Below, piece by piece: positions 18,297 through 26,028 of a stretch of 64,000 nucleotides of DNA (its first letter is position 1; the number at the start of each line of letters is the position of its first letter). The stretch is from CAYOWQ01 sp964407695 (lineage in GTDB: Bacteria > Planctomycetota > Phycisphaerae > Phycisphaerales > SM1A02). Location: contig CAYOWQ010000007.1 in assembly GCA_964407695.1 (NCBI GenBank), positions 1 through 64,000 of the forward strand, given 5' to 3'. Under the pieces are notes generated by a model. It did not search any database. It was not told the origin of the DNA and worked only from the letters and a program-made list of their open reading frames with translations. Position numbers and translations under genes: made by a program.

Positions 18297-20771
18297 ATGC
18301 CCGGAAGAACGATCTGGATGATCGTGATATCGATCCTGATGCTCATGGTGAGGCCGGCGGCGGCAGGGCCGCCTGATCGGGTCAATTTTGATGGACCGGG
18401 GACTGTCGTCCTGGGTGCGGAATGTCTGCTCTTTGCTTCGGATACGGGAGGCGTTTTCGTTCTGCAGAATGCGCCGGATGCCATGGCTGGCGACTATCTA
18501 TGGGTGACAGGTATTGTGGAATTCGGATGCATCAGCACCTGCCAGCAGGGCGACGGATGCCTGACGGCCAAATCCGTTGCGCCGGCCTACAAGGGGTGCG
18601 GAAAGCTCACACCGGGGCCGCAGTCCTGCACGGTCTTCGCGGGTGACGACGGGCAATCGTTCTTTGTTGTCGATTTCGCCAAGGGCGGATCGCCGGCAAG
18701 TTTCGGTTTCTATACCGACCTCTTTGTGACGGCGAAGGTGGTGACGACATCGTGTTTCCCGGTCGTGAGAGAAGCGCCCGGGCTTTCCATGATCACGGTG
18801 TCAGAATGCGAGCCGAAGATCTTCGCCGGCTGCGGGACGATCCAGGACGGAATCGGCTCCTGCCCGTTCAGCATCTTCGTGAGCGATGAGCTCTTCAATG
18901 GGAAGCCGAAGCTCTTTGCGCTGGCGAACATGGGCGACTTTGGAGTTGGAGATCATGTCTATGTCAAGGGAACGGAAGACATCGGCTGCTACGACGGCGC
19001 CCCATTCTTCTGTGAGGCTGATTGCCTGCTGGACAACATCATCGTGCCCTGCGGCGAGCCGTTTGTGACCTGCGGTCAACTGGTGTTTGAACAATTCTGC
19101 GGCATTCTTTTTCAGGCTGACGGGGGCGGGCTCTTCAAGCTGAGCGATCTTGGCGGGTTTCTGCCGGGGGATCACGTCCTTGTGAAAGGAGCCATCAACC
19201 TCGCCGACTGCGGCGGGACGGTTGAGTGCCTGTTTGCCTGCGTCGATGTGAACACCATTGAACTCTGCGACACATCCAAGACGTTTTCCGGATGTGGGGA
19301 GATCGTTCTGTTCTTTGAGTGCGGATTCGGGCTGGTGACTGACGAGGGTCAATCGTTTCTGCTTTCGTCGATTGGCGGGTTCAACATCGGCGACAAGGTC
19401 TTTGCCACCGGCACCATCAATCCGGATTGCGAGCAGGGATTTCCCATCTTCTGTGATGGAATCCCGTGCCTTGAGAATGCGGTGCTCGAGCCGTGCGGCG
19501 AGCCGTTTGCCGGCTGCGGACAGATTGTGCAATTGATTGAGTGCGGCTTCGCGCTTCAGACGGATGAGAGTCTGTTCCTGCTGAGCTCGATTGAGCCGTT
19601 CAGCGTCGGCGACACCGTGTTTGCCGAGGGCACGATCATTCCGGACTGCGACCAGGGTTTCCCGCTCTTCTGTGATGGAATTCCATGCCTTGACGGTGCG
19701 ACGCTCTCACCCTGCGGCAACACCTTTGAAGGGTGCGGTACGCTGCAAATCGGCCCGCAGGGATGCACCATCTTTGTTCCAGGCGATAACGATGTTGCCT
19801 ACGTGTTGCAGAATTACGGCAACTTTGGTCCCGGCGACAACGTCTTCGTGAAGGGTCCGATCAACGACGACGTCATCGGGTGCTTCCCGGTGGCAATTCC
19901 GTTGATCGAAAACGACGACATTCAAGCGTGCTTGCCGACGAGCTTCAGCGGATGCGGCGTGCTGCAAATTGGCCCACAATCGTGCACGCTGTTTGTCGCC
20001 GATGAAGACGGCAAGGCGTATCTGCTTGATGAGCAGGGACCGTTCAGCATCGGCGATCATGTCTTCGTCACGGGCGACGTTGAGCTGGTCGAGCACTCGT
20101 GTTTCCCGTTGACCTACCCGGTCATCCACAACGAGTCGATCACCCTGTGTGAAACGACGTTTGTCGGGTGCGGCACGTTGAAGGCAGCCACGTTCTGCGG
20201 CGCGGTGCTGGCGGCCGACACCGGCGGCTTCTATCAGCTCGACCAGATTGGTGCGTTTGCCATTGGCGACCACGTGTTTGTGAAGGGCACGATCAACCCA
20301 TTCTGCAACGTGATTCCGGAGTGCTCGGTCGGATCGTGCATCGAGGTTGGAACCATCGAGGCCTGCGGTGACAACTGGTTCTCCGGATGCGGCGAGCTGG
20401 TGCTGTCGTTTACCTGCGGGTTGACGCTGAATGCGTATGACGGAAGCGGGCTCTACATCCTTCAGGGCGACCTTCCAGAACTCGATCCGGGAACGCCGGT
20501 CTTTGTCGAGGGTCCGATTCTGGAACCCGGCTGCGGCGACACGTTCGGAATCTGTCCATGCATCGAGATTGTCAGCGCGACGAAATGCATCGTGCCGGGC
20601 GATCTCAACGGAGACGGCATGGTCGATGGTGCGGATCTGGGCCTGCTGCTCAGCGCCTGGGGCCCATGCCCGATCTTCCAGATCACCTGCCTTGGAGACA
20701 TCGACTGTGACGGCGATGTTGACGGCGGGGACCTTGGCCTGCTGTTGGCGGCGTGGACAGCCACCAACTGA
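18297..20771 (+). CDS. Secreted protein of ten cysteine-rich OB-like repeats with C-terminal dockerin-like module
   Basis: This 824-residue exported protein has a signal peptide (to about residue 22). It is followed by about ten tandem repeats of about 70-80 residues, nine of them opening with a [FY]xxCGxL/I-type strand (GCG in most copies). Each repeat then reads roughly C-x-hydrophobic-x-ADDGG-x-Y-x-L, a G-x-F-x-x-GD-x-V-F-V-x-G strand pair, a CI-x-x-x-x-I strand and a closing Cys. The strand pattern and the conserved GDxVFVxG suggest small beta-barrels of the OB type (inference). The C-terminal about 58 residues are two calcium-binding dockerin-like loops (DLNGDGMVDGADLG and DIDCDGDVDGGDLG), each followed by LLxAW. 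Start ATG 18297 has GGAGGAA eight bases upstream. A strong terminator follows at 20811. Confidence 0.88.
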   Translation: MPGRTIWMIVISILMLMVRPAAAGPPDRVNFDGPGTVVLGAECLLFASDTGGVFVLQNAPDAMAGDYLWVTGIVEFGCISTCQQGDGCLTAKSVAPAYKGCGKLTPGPQSCTVFAGDDGQSFFVVDFAKGGSPASFGFYTDLFVTAKVVTTSCFPVVREAPGLSMITVSECEPKIFAGCGTIQDGIGSCPFSIFVSDELFNGKPKLFALANMGDFGVGDHVYVKGTEDIGCYDGAPFFCEADCLLDNIIVPCGEPFVTCGQLVFEQFCGILFQADGGGLFKLSDLGGFLPGDHVLVKGAINLADCGGTVECLFACVDVNTIELCDTSKTFSGCGEIVLFFECGFGLVTDEGQSFLLSSIGGFNIGDKVFATGTINPDCEQGFPIFCDGIPCLENAVLEPCGEPFAGCGQIVQLIECGFALQTDESLFLLSSIEPFSVGDTVFAEGTIIPDCDQGFPLFCDGIPCLDGATLSPCGNTFEGCGTLQIGPQGCTIFVPGDNDVAYVLQNYGNFGPGDNVFVKGPINDDVIGCFPVAIPLIENDDIQACLPTSFSGCGVLQIGPQSCTLFVADEDGKAYLLDEQGPFSIGDHVFVTGDVELVEHSCFPLTYPVIHNESITLCETTFVGCGTLKAATFCGAVLAADTGGFYQLDQIGAFAIGDHVFVKGTINPFCNVIPECSVGSCIEVGTIEACGDNWFSGCGELVLSFTCGLTLNAYDGSGLYILQGDLPELDPGTPVFVEGPILEPGCGDTFGICPCIEIVSATKCIVPGDLNGDGMVDGADLGLLLSAWGPCPIFQITCLGDIDCDGDVDGGDLGLLLAAWTATN

Positions 20772-20810
20772 ACCGTCGCTGACCGCGACGGCCCGTTCGA
20801 TGAAGTTTGA

Positions 20811-20839
20811 CCCTCGCCCCCACGGGCGAGGGTTTTTTT
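20811..20839 (+). terminator. Intrinsic terminator after the cysteine-rich repeat gene
   Basis: A perfect nine-base stem (CCCTCGCCC / GGGCGAGGG) with a four-base loop is followed by seven T residues. It is 40 bases after the stop of the repeat gene and 89 bases before the tmRNA gene, so the tmRNA needs its own promoter. Confidence 0.9.
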
Positions 20840-20912
20840 CTGGCCAAGCGCCTGACGAGAGCACGGAGTGTCGCCGATGAGAACGATCTGCCGAACCAGC
20901 GTAGGATTGAAC

Positions 20913-20924
20913 TGCTCTTTGACA
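20913..20924 (+). promoter_or_regulatory. boxA-like sequence TGCTCTTTGACA
   Basis: Eleven of twelve bases match the NusB/S10-binding boxA antitermination element TGCTCTTTAACA familiar from rRNA leaders. It lies four bases before the mature 5' end of the tmRNA. If it is transcribed it would be in the precursor leader. It could also be read as a TTGACA -35 element, but that would place transcription start inside the mature RNA. Confidence 0.45.
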
Positions 20925-20927
20925 ATT

Positions 20928-21275
20928 GGGGCCGATCCGGAATCGACCGGGCAGGGAAGGCTTGTCGTTGCGCGTCGTGGAGCATGCTGGCCACGCAAAA
21001 AGCATGCACAACAACAACTGCCAACACGCAGTACGCTCTCGCGGCCTAATAACGGCTGCATGGTTTCCGCCTCACGCCTGATAGGGCGGAGACCAACAAA
21101 CATCAGGCTGGTTCCAAAGGGCCGGCAGGCCCCGGCGGAACGAGACCTCAGTCTGCCATGACGACGAGAGACGCTGTCGACGGCGGCTCCGAAGTCGAGA
21201 TCAAAACGTCGGCTACACGTGTAGACGCGACCTGCTGACTGTTCCGGCACGGGGGTTCAACTCCCCCCGGCTCCA
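20928..21275 (+). ncRNA. ssrA: Transfer-messenger RNA (tmRNA)
   Basis: The tRNA-like ends are clear. The 5' GGGGCCG pairs with 3' CGGCTCC, with discriminator A at 21275 and CCA not encoded. A T-arm (GGGGG-TTCAACT-CCCCC) and the usual 5' GATCCGGAATCGACCGG D-region flank the body. Pseudoknot 1 is seen as CGTGG/CCACG (about 20976-20995), with its loop AGCATGC pairing to the same sequence at 21001-21007. Twelve bases later the resume codon GCC (21020) opens a tag frame encoding ANTQYALAA and two TAA stops (21047-21052). tmRNA with SmpB rescues stalled ribosomes and marks the product for proteolysis. The tag ends in the YALAA degron expected for ClpXP-type recognition. Confidence 0.95.
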
Positions 21276-21284
21276 CTGCTCACT

Positions 21285-21319
21285 CAACGCCCGACCCTTG
21301 GTCGGGCGTTGTATTTTTT
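21285..21319 (+). terminator. Intrinsic terminator of the tmRNA gene
   Basis: An eleven-base perfect stem (CAACGCCCGAC / GTCGGGCGTTG) around CCCTTG-type loop bases is followed by TATTTTTT. It starts ten bases after the tmRNA discriminator base. On the opposite strand there is no T-tract, so it does not serve the convergent dockerin gene. Confidence 0.92.
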
Positions 21320-21333
21320 GCCGCAAACTAGAT

Positions 21334-22428
21334 TCAGCCGGTCCATGCGGCGAGGAGGAGACCAAGATCGGAGCCGTTGACAGTGCCGTCACCGTCGAGA
21401 TCGGCCGCGGCGTCAGCGGATCCCCACGCCGCGAGGACGAGGCCGAGGTCGGCCCCGTTCACCTGACCGTCGGCATTGAGATCGGCGGGATCGATGTTCG
21501 ACGGTTCTGGATTGGCAACATCGCCAAGAAAGAGGAGCAACTGTTCCAGCGTCGCGTCGTTGACGAGGTCGAGGCCGACCAGTTCGCGGGGAAGATCGAC
21601 CGCGTGGAATCGGGCATACTCGAAGCCAGCAATGAGATCCGGAGCGAATGGGAGAAATGTATTCGACGATGGGTCGGGCCTCAGGGCGTCGTTGAGAACG
21701 TTGCTGTTGTGGAAGTACGGGGTGTAGGAGGAGACCTTGGCGTAATCGGTATAGGTGACGAGCCCGACCTGCAGCGTGTTTGGAAAGTCGTCGCGAGTGA
21801 GCCGATCAAGGATTGACCACTCGCCGTCATCGGGGCGAACGAGGATGATGATGGCGTAGTCGATGCGGGCCACCTGGACCGTCAAGGATGGGCCCACCCA
21901 TGGCGTCACGCAGAGAATCGAGTTGCTGTTGGTCGTGGTCTTTCGCTCGAGATGCCAGCCGGGTCCCGGAAGACAGGGTGCATTGGCTGCGCCGAATCCG
22001 ACCGATGTGAATACGTAGTTCTCACCTCCCGGGGCCCAATCCATGGCCGGGTCGACGATATCCCGAGGCGTTCGCAGCATGACGCCCGCAAGCGAATAGA
22101 TTGAGGCTGGGATGCTGGAACCGTCTGTGCTGGAAGCGTGAACTTCGCTCGTGATCACGAAGTTGCCCGTGACTTCCTTGAAGGTGAGCTCGCCTCGATA
22201 ATCCTGAAACCAGGTGCTCGTATAGGGAATCATCACCAGCCGGCCGGGTTGGCTTGCATCGATATCGATCAATTGAAGCTGATCGGCATCCCAGCCTTCG
22301 ACCGCGAAGATGCGACTCCAGTTGGACATCGTTGCCGGATTGTCGAATTCGTCGCTCATGCGACGAAGTGAGTCGGCTGGATTCACGGCGATGGCCGCGG
22401 CAAACAATCCGAGGGACAGTGAATTCAT
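21334..22428 (-). CDS. Secreted DUF1349-like (lectin-fold) protein with dockerin-like C-terminus
   Basis: This 364-residue exported protein has a signal sequence (MNSLSLGLFAAAIAV). The middle region opens with DEFDNPATMSNWSRI and continues with GELTFKEVTGNFVITSEVHA and AGVMLRTP. This is the pattern of DUF1349/concanavalin-like jelly-roll domains found in secreted carbohydrate-linked proteins; the match is moderate. The last about 55 residues form two dockerin-like loops (DLNADGQVNGADLG, DLDGDGTVNGSDLG), each followed by LxLAAW. ATG 22428 has GGAGAAG upstream. A longer open frame to 22872 is antisense to the fabG leader and is not used. The stop is 58 bases from the tmRNA 3' end. Confidence 0.85.
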   Translation of the reverse strand: MNSLSLGLFAAAIAVNPADSLRRMSDEFDNPATMSNWSRIFAVEGWDADQLQLIDIDASQPGRLVMIPYTSTWFQDYRGELTFKEVTGNFVITSEVHASSTDGSSIPASIYSLAGVMLRTPRDIVDPAMDWAPGGENYVFTSVGFGAANAPCLPGPGWHLERKTTTNSNSILCVTPWVGPSLTVQVARIDYAIIILVRPDDGEWSILDRLTRDDFPNTLQVGLVTYTDYAKVSSYTPYFHNSNVLNDALRPDPSSNTFLPFAPDLIAGFEYARFHAVDLPRELVGLDLVNDATLEQLLLFLGDVANPEPSNIDPADLNADGQVNGADLGLVLAAWGSADAAADLDGDGTVNGSDLGLLLAAWTG

Positions 22429-22785
22429 TGAACTTCTCCACTTCTCAAGCGACCGTGAGGCGGACTGGTAAACAATAGCGTGCGTGGAGTCCGTGGTCGG
22501 CATGATTCCCCTCGGTGCTGCGGTGAGAGGGTGGTCAATCGGAGGCGCGGTCGATGGCATCCGCGAGGTCATTCCTCGGCAGCGATTGCAAGACGATGTC
22601 TCTTTGTTTCGGCTTACATGGCAACGTCGGCGACTTTTGTCTGGCAGACAGGCAGTATCGTGAACGCGCAATCCAGCAACTGCCGCGGCTCTCACCGACT
22701 CTGTTCCCACCGTCTCAAGTCTGATACATTCCATGAGTTCTGCCTTGATTGCACATACGTATCCTGTTCCTATGGAGAAGTGACC
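22429..22785. other. Intergenic region between dockerin gene and fabG
   Basis: These 357 bases separate two divergent genes and must carry both promoters. Short frames exist here but none has a ribosome site, codon bias or a recognisable product. No convincing -35/-10 pair, tRNA, riboswitch or repeat was seen. Confidence 0.5.
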
Positions 22786-23532
22786 ATGCTCCCCCTTTCT
22801 GGAAAACTCGCCCTTGTCACCGGCGCCGGCCGCGGAATCGGCCGGGCCATTGCCTGCTCCCTGGCCCGTCACGGGGCGGACCTGCTGATCAACTACAACT
22901 CCAATGACGCGGCGGCCGAGGAGGTCAAGCAGAAGATTGAATCAATGGGCCGGAAGGCGGAACTCTGGAAATGCAATATCGCCGATGAAGCCGCGGTGCA
23001 CGCGATGGGGGAAGCGATCTTCAAGAAGCACCCCGTGGTGCACATCCTGGTGAATAATGCCGGCATCACGCGAGACAAGAGCTTCATGAAGATGACGCAC
23101 CCGGAATGGGATGAGGTCATTTCAGTGAATCTCAAGGGTCCGGTGCAGATGACGCACTACTTCCTGCCCAAGATGGTTGAGGCGGGCTGGGGACGCGTGA
23201 TCAATATCACCAGCGTCATCGGCCAGATGGGGAATTTCGGGCAGGCCAACTACGCCGCGGCGAAGGGCGGCCTGGATGCGTTTGCAAAGTCGGTGGCGAG
23301 GGAGGTGGCTCGCAAGGGCGTGACGGTCAACTGTGTGGCCCCCGGGTTCATCACAACCGACATGACGGCCGGTGTACCTGAGAAGGCGCTGGAGCACATC
23401 AAGACGATCACACCGATGGCCCGGATGGGCGAGCCGGAGGAAGTCGCAGAGGTTGTATCATTTCTCGCGGGACCCAGTGCCAGCTTTGTGACGGGACAGG
23501 AAATCGGCGTGAATGGCGGCTTGTATATGTAA
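22786..23532 (+). CDS. fabG: 3-oxoacyl-ACP reductase
   Basis: This 248-residue short-chain dehydrogenase would carry out the NADPH-dependent keto reduction in fatty acid elongation. The Rossmann motif TGAGRGIGRAIA, the NNAG motif and the catalytic Ser-Tyr-Lys (ITSVIG, then NYAAAKGG) are all present. It ends with the usual QEIGVNGGLYM, which matches FabG/PhaB-type enzymes. ATG 22786 has GGAGAAG seven bases upstream; the longer frame to 22480 has no family homology. No acpP, fabD or fabF is nearby, so a role as acetoacetyl-CoA reductase or a general SDR remains possible. The twin-thioredoxin gene follows after 24 bases, probably in one transcript. Confidence 0.92.
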   Translation: MLPLSGKLALVTGAGRGIGRAIACSLARHGADLLINYNSNDAAAEEVKQKIESMGRKAELWKCNIADEAAVHAMGEAIFKKHPVVHILVNNAGITRDKSFMKMTHPEWDEVISVNLKGPVQMTHYFLPKMVEAGWGRVINITSVIGQMGNFGQANYAAAKGGLDAFAKSVAREVARKGVTVNCVAPGFITTDMTAGVPEKALEHIKTITPMARMGEPEEVAEVVSFLAGPSASFVTGQEIGVNGGLYM

Positions 23533-23556
23533 CCCCACGCTCGGCGGAGACAGACG

Positions 23557-24549
23557 ATGAAATTACTACTTCCTGTGATGTTGATCGCAGCTTCGTCTTT
23601 TGGCGGTCCGCCGGAATCTGATCCCGCACCGACGGCGGTCCCCGCAGCGCCGACCTCGAGCCCAAAGAGCACATCGGGTGCGGCCGAGAAGGTGTACGAC
23701 GAACAGGCCGATGCGGGCGCTGAGATTCGCGCAGCGCTTGAACGCGCCAAAGTCAACCACACTCGCGTCTTGATTCAATGGGGCGCCAACTGGTGCGGCT
23801 GGTGCAAGCTCCTTCACAAGCTATGCCAGGAGAATCGCGATATTCGCACCACGCTCCGCAATGAGTATGAAGTCGTCCTGGTTGACATCGGTCGGTGGGA
23901 TAAGAATGTCGATCTCTCGGAGCGATACGGAGCCACACTGAAGGCTTCGGGGGTTCCCTTTCTCACCGTGCTGGACTCGGACGGGGAGGTCATCGTGAAT
24001 CAGGAGAGCGGCTCGCTCGAAGCCGGCAACGACCCGGTCCCCTCGCATGATCCGGCAAAGGTCTTGCGCTTCCTGACCGAGCACCAGGCGCCGGCCATAG
24101 ACGCCCAGCAGTTGCTTGATGATTCCCTTGCAAAGGCTCGATCCGCCAAGACTCCGCTCCTGGTCCATTTCGGGGCGCCGTGGTGTGGCTGGTGTCACCG
24201 ACTGGACCGATGGCTTGCAGCCCCCGAGGTAGCCTCGGTGTTGCACGGAAAATTGACTGAAGTCAAGATTGATACCGATCGGATGACCGGAGGCGCGGAC
24301 ATCCTGAAGCGACTTCGCGACGGAGAAAGCGGCGGCGGCATTCCCTGGATGGCGATTCTTGATGCCGACGGAAAGGTCATTTCTCACAGCAACATCGACG
24401 GTGCCAATTTCGGATTCCCGGGAAGCCCGAACGAGTTTGCGTCGTTTCAGAAGATGTTGCAGCGCGCTGGGGTCACGCTCAGCGAGTCGGAGACGGAGAC
24501 GCTTCGTTCCGGTGCCGCAGCGCAAATGCCCAAAGCGGATGCAAAATAA
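23557..24549 (+). CDS. Exported protein with two thioredoxin-like domains (CGWC twice)
   Basis: This 330-residue protein has a signal peptide and a Pro/Ser-rich linker, then two thioredoxin-fold domains of the thioredoxin_7/DUF255 kind. Each has the active-site motif WCGWC (cysteines at 80/83 and 210/213). The first domain includes ENRDIRTTLRNEYEVVLVDIGRW; the second has the similar HGKLTEVKIDTDR. Proteins of this kind act as periplasmic disulfide reductases or chaperone-like redox proteins. The internal duplication is unequal, since the second domain carries a longer insertion before its cis-Pro GGIPW. A terminator overlaps its stop codon. Confidence 0.87.
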   Translation: MKLLLPVMLIAASSFGGPPESDPAPTAVPAAPTSSPKSTSGAAEKVYDEQADAGAEIRAALERAKVNHTRVLIQWGANWCGWCKLLHKLCQENRDIRTTLRNEYEVVLVDIGRWDKNVDLSERYGATLKASGVPFLTVLDSDGEVIVNQESGSLEAGNDPVPSHDPAKVLRFLTEHQAPAIDAQQLLDDSLAKARSAKTPLLVHFGAPWCGWCHRLDRWLAAPEVASVLHGKLTEVKIDTDRMTGGADILKRLRDGESGGGIPWMAILDADGKVISHSNIDGANFGFPGSPNEFASFQKMLQRAGVTLSESETETLRSGAAAQMPKADAK

Positions 24550-24593
24550 GGATCGAGATCCCTTTCCAGAGGAATCTCGATCCTTTGTTTTTT
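24548..24593 (+). terminator. Intrinsic terminator of fabG/twin-thioredoxin unit
   Basis: The arms AAGGATCGAGATCC and GGAATCTCGATCCTTT form a 13-14 base stem (one mismatch) around CTTTCCAGA, followed by GTTTTTT. The hairpin begins within the stop codon of the twin-thioredoxin gene. Confidence 0.88.
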
Positions 24594-24658
24594 CTGTCGA
24601 GCTCTGCGCAATCCGACCTGAGAGCGTTGATCGCGCCCGGCTGTCCGAATCTCTGAAC

Positions 24659-24835
24659 TCAGTGGATGACGCCGGGGTTCATCTTGGTTGGATCTTCAAC
24701 CTTGGGTTCATTGGAGATATCACGTGGCGTGGATTTCGGCGCACCGCGGTTGGAGCCGCCGGTGTTTGAGCCGCAGGCGGTCAGAAATCCGAGCGTAGCG
24801 AGCGAAAGGACGGACAACACGATGAACTTGGACAT
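24659..24835 (-). CDS. Small lipoprotein of 58 residues
   Basis: A short reading frame starts at ATG 24835 with GAGGAAC seven bases upstream. It encodes a clear lipoprotein signal (MSKFIVLSVLSLATLGFLTAC, the lipobox LTAC placing Cys at residue 21) followed by a Gly/Ser/Asn-rich stretch and a charged tail ending in PTKMNPGVIH. No family is recognised. The mature peptide would be only about 38 residues and looks disordered. It is convergent with the twin-thioredoxin gene, with the terminator between them. The combination of SD, lipobox and sensible codon use makes it a real gene despite its length. Confidence 0.75.
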   Translation of the reverse strand: MSKFIVLSVLSLATLGFLTACGSNTGGSNRGAPKSTPRDISNEPKVEDPTKMNPGVIH

Positions 24836-24950
24836 GGATAGGTTCCTCTAGGAAACAATGACCTGAGGCGGAGACATGAAGACGCCTCGGACGGGATATT
24901 GGACGCGAATCGATGTCCCGGGTCAAGCCGAACCTCCAACGAGCGCTTCG

Positions 24951-24990
24951 AAAAAATACCCCGCCGGAACATGGGCTGCGCCGACGGGGT
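24951..24990 (-). terminator. Intrinsic terminator of the DUF971/thioesterase operon
   Basis: On the minus strand ACCCCGTCGG and CCGGCGGGGT form a ten-base stem (one G-U pair) with a loop of about 13 bases. It is followed by ATTTTTT. It lies about 85 bases downstream of the thioesterase stop. Confidence 0.8.
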
Positions 24991-25076
24991 GGAGGGGAGA
25001 AAGATGTCAAAGACAGCTTGCTTTTACACCAATCCAAGAGGTGTATCGGCCCCCATGTCAAAATCCTGCCACATTT

Positions 25077-25610
25077 TCAAGGATTGGGTGCGGAATTCGA
25101 GCCGACTTCCACGGTTGGCGGCGTGCATGAGGCCTGCAAAGCAAGAGCCAGGGGCTCCGGCACCCGAACCGGCTTCCTCGTGCGAAGATTCACAAGAACC
25201 CATCGTGAGGCACCGCGCAAAATCAGCCGTTGGTCCGCAGCACGGACAAAGATGGTGTGCCTCAAACAGCTTGTCTGCCCGCACCGGGCGACCCAGGTCG
25301 CCACGGTCAGTTCCTCTCCAGTGAACGCCTCAGCCCTGTAGTCGACTTCGTGGCGCGACACAAACCACATGATGTCGAGGGCCGCCAGCCGATCCTGGGA
25401 CCAACCGACGGTTTTCGCGTGAAGCTGGGCAATCTCGTCGATCCATTGAACCGCTTGCACGTTGTTGACGTGTGGAATGCTGTGGCTGACGTGATTCGGC
25501 TGTACGACGACCTGCGCCAGAAATGCATCAGTCGGCACCTCAAGGCCGCGAAGTGCCGATTGAACATCGATTCCAAGATCGGCGAATTGTTGCGGATTCA
25601 GATCAATCAT
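25077..25610 (-). CDS. Acyl-CoA thioesterase, 4HBT hot-dog family
   Basis: This 177-residue hot-dog-fold thioesterase is of the YbgC/FatA-like group. The HVNNVQAVQWIDEIAQLH segment is the family active-site helix, a variant of the usual D-x-x-x-H-V-N-N/Y. It is followed by the EVDYRAEAFTGEEL strand and the C-terminal RGASRWVLVNLRTRKPVRVP. It should hydrolyse a small or medium acyl-CoA or acyl-ACP. ATG 25610 lies inside the last codons of the upstream DUF971 gene (eight-base overlap), so the two are translated together. The open frame continues further upstream but only antisense or out of frame to that gene. Confidence 0.87.
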   Translation of the reverse strand: MIDLNPQQFADLGIDVQSALRGLEVPTDAFLAQVVVQPNHVSHSIPHVNNVQAVQWIDEIAQLHAKTVGWSQDRLAALDIMWFVSRHEVDYRAEAFTGEELTVATWVARCGQTSCLRHTIFVRAADQRLILRGASRWVLVNLRTRKPVRVPEPLALALQASCTPPTVEVGSNSAPNP

Positions 25611-25950
25611 GCCGGGCCTGCCTGTTGGGCTCGACATTCTGCGGATCAATGCTCCGAAGGTAATCCCAGGAGAAGATGCCCGTCGAGTGACCATCGCTGA
25701 AGTGGATCCGAATGGCGTAATTCCCGACGAGCTCGGCCGATTCAGCCACGAGGGGGCCGCGATGATTGGCAACCTTTGCCGGCAGAACGGTAAGCGGATT
25801 CCGCGCCTGTTCCTCGCGCAACTTCCGGGAATCTGCTGACGGAGAATTGCGTCGAAGCCATGCCAGCGGGAAATGGGACGTCCGGTCGTCGGACCAGCGG
25901 ACGGTGAGGCCGCGCTCGCGATCGAGATCGAGATGGACAGGCTTGTTCAT
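25603..25950 (-). CDS. DUF971 family protein
   Basis: This 115-residue protein matches the DUF971 (GBBH-like N-terminal) family. It has an opening LDLDRERGLTVRWSD strand, then HFPLAWLRRNSP, and ends with AIRIHFSDGHSTGIFSWDYLR. In eukaryotic gamma-butyrobetaine hydroxylases this domain is fused to a dioxygenase; bacterial stand-alone copies often sit near Fe-S carrier genes and their role is unsettled. ATG 25950 fits the family start; the long open frame reaching 26424 is antisense to pyrF. It is the first gene of a two-gene operon with the thioesterase. Confidence 0.88.
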   Translation of the reverse strand: MNKPVHLDLDRERGLTVRWSDDRTSHFPLAWLRRNSPSADSRKLREEQARNPLTVLPAKVANHRGPLVAESAELVGNYAIRIHFSDGHSTGIFSWDYLRSIDPQNVEPNRQARHD

Positions 25951-26028
25951 CGGGCGTTCCCGGGCGCAGTGTAGGACGCGATTCGTCGATGGCGTGAGCT
26001 TGGGAATCCTGTGGTTAGAATGCAGGCC

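Noticed and set aside
19707..21017. 436-aa minus-strand frame across the repeat protein and tmRNA
   Set aside because: It crosses the strong terminator and the tmRNA gene and has no recognisable domains; it mirrors the repeats on the other strand.
21190..21290. Possible tRNA gene from the T-arm and acceptor-like sequence
   Set aside because: The matching 5' acceptor strand is at 20928 and a tag frame lies between, so it is the 3' part of tmRNA.
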